Shown here: piece after piece, positions 63,309-64,000 of the stretch
How positions within the stretch are numbered: the stretch's first letter is position 1
Layout of the letters: the number at the start of each line of letters is the position of its first letter
Assembly: GCF_900100015.1 (NCBI RefSeq)
Contig: NZ_FNDD01000002.1
Span: 62,001-126,000, forward strand
DNA length: 64,000 nt
Direction: 5' to 3'
DNA from: Vibrio xiamenensis
GTDB taxonomy: Bacteria; Pseudomonadota; Gammaproteobacteria; Enterobacterales; Vibrionaceae
The notes under the pieces: model-generated
What the model was told of the DNA's origin: nothing
Databases searched by the model: none
What the model saw: the letters and a program-made list of their open reading frames with translations, nothing else
Made by a program: the position numbers and the translations under genes

Positions 63309-64000
63309 CTATTCTACTCGGTTACGTAGCATCTGCCTATACCACGACTGCCCATGAGTCTCTCTTAACTGCTTGGCTAACCAATAATTTGAATAGAAAT
63401 CTAAAGTTATCTGTCCACTGCTTCCAGTATCGAACCAAATTGCGCCATTTTCTAGGTAACGGTTGACGACTTTTTGGTCAGGAAGCCCCCAGCGACCATC
63501 TTTTTCCAGTGACGCAATCGCAAGCTTGGCATCTACTTTACGCACAAAGCCTTGCGATGAAGAGGTTCGACTACCATGATGGGGCACAATCACAATATCG
63601 CTTGCAAGATTCGGTTGACGAATCATGAGCCACTCACCGAGCGCACTAATATCTCCTGCGAGTAATATGCTAAAACGGCCATCGGAGATTCGCAGCACAC
63701 ACGAGTGGGCGTTATAGGCTCGATCCACACGATTTGGTGGCCAAAAGGCTTCGAGTTCAAGCCGATGCCAACGCCATTTAACGCCTTGAGCACAGGTTTG
63801 ATAGCCCGGTAAGGTTTGACTGGCAAGACGCAGCGGTGGCTGCCAGTAGTGCTCGATAAACTCGCGCCCGCCTGCGTGGTCGAAATCTAAGTGACTCAAA
63901 ACCAATCCATCAAGATACTTTATACCGCGCTTATGCATAAGTGGCGTAATTACATCTTGAGCAAAGCCACCCGATAGCCAGGCGGTGCCGGTATCATAAA
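63309..64000 (-). CDS. comEC: ComEC/Rec2-type DNA uptake channel, C-terminal metallo-beta-lactamase part (5' end outside window)
   Basis: The frame is open to the window edge, beginning with Tyr-Asp-Thr-Gly-Thr; the Met at base 63938 is internal. About 230 residues of the C-terminal beta-lactamase-like domain are visible, with the metal motif [10 protein letters not shown] and later [12 protein letters not shown] and [12 protein letters not shown]. The membrane Competence domain must lie beyond the window. ComEC carries single-stranded DNA through the inner membrane during natural transformation. It precedes msbA by 28 bases, as in other gammaproteobacteria. Confidence 0.92.
   Translation of the reverse strand, partial: YDTGTAWLSGGFAQDVITPLMHKRGIKYLDGLVLSHLDFDHAGGREFIEHYWQPPLRLASQTLPGYQTCAQGVKWRWHRLELEAFWPPNRVDRAYNAHSCVLRISDGRFSILLAGDISALGEWLMIRQPNLASDIVIVPHHGSRTSSSQGFVRKVDAKLAIASLEKDGRWGLPDQKVVNRYLENGAIWFDTGSSGQITLDFYSNYWLAKQLRETHGQSWYRQMLRNRVE

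Overview
The window looks like chromosome 1 of a Vibrio species. The proteins read as Vibrionaceae orthologues, and the gene order matches the V. cholerae blocks I remember: hisGDCBHAFI, nhaC, hns (vicH), gsk, mnmA-hflD-purB, a cfa cluster, htpX, bioDCFB/bioA, then ompT-dinG, xthA, an amino-acid ABC transporter, pflB/pflA, prkA-yeaH-spoVR, kdsB-lpxK-msbA and comEC. No phage, insertion sequence, CRISPR, integron, rRNA or tRNA was seen. This is mostly vertically inherited core genome, densely packed, with clear terminators at nearly every convergent junction.

Layout. 1-2.3 kb: the end of kefG and all of kefB (K+ efflux). 2.4-9.7 kb: a complete histidine operon on the minus strand, with a leader peptide of five consecutive His codons and an attenuator. 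9.9-11.8 kb: an NhaC-family transporter preceded by a lysine riboswitch, so it is probably a lysine transporter. 12.2-17.8 kb: hns, inosine-guanosine kinase, a small unknown gene, mnmA, hflD and purB; both gsk and purB carry PurR boxes. 17.9-24.2 kb: an eight-gene minus-strand operon for lipid modification (NTF2-like, SDR, FAD oxidoreductase, DUF1365, Cfa-like methyltransferase, DUF2878, chalcone-isomerase-like, DUF3833 lipoprotein) behind a promoter that looks like the RpoE/ChrR (ECF11) type. 24.3-30.7 kb: htpX, a 55-aa protein, and the divergent biotin genes around a BirA operator.

30.7-37.7 kb: a DUF2057 protein, an OmpT-type porin, dinG, a TSUP transporter, priC, rsmS and roxA. 37.8-44.2 kb: a chemoreceptor, xthA and an arginine/ornithine/histidine-type ABC transporter. 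44.2-54.4 kb: an anaerobic block with an FNR box, a DUF3360-like membrane protein where focA would be in enterics, pflB, an LpxR-like lipid A deacylase, a second chemoreceptor, pflA, an orphan CbiM-like protein and yfbU. 54.7-59.6 kb: prkA(yeaG)-yeaH-spoVR(ycgB). 59.6-64 kb: kdsB, a Trm112-like protein, lpxK and msbA (lipid A/Kdo pathway), then the end of comEC, cut by the window edge.

The most interesting system is the lipid operon at 17.9-24.2 kb. Its Cfa-like enzyme appears to have lost two residues that bind bicarbonate in E. coli Cfa. It sits with a flavin oxidoreductase under a putative singlet-oxygen-type promoter. This resembles the bacterial furan fatty acid (Ufa) pathway rather than simple cyclopropanation. 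Next come the lysine riboswitch on the NhaC gene, the PurR box in front of gsk, and the FNR-linked DUF3360 gene beside pflB.
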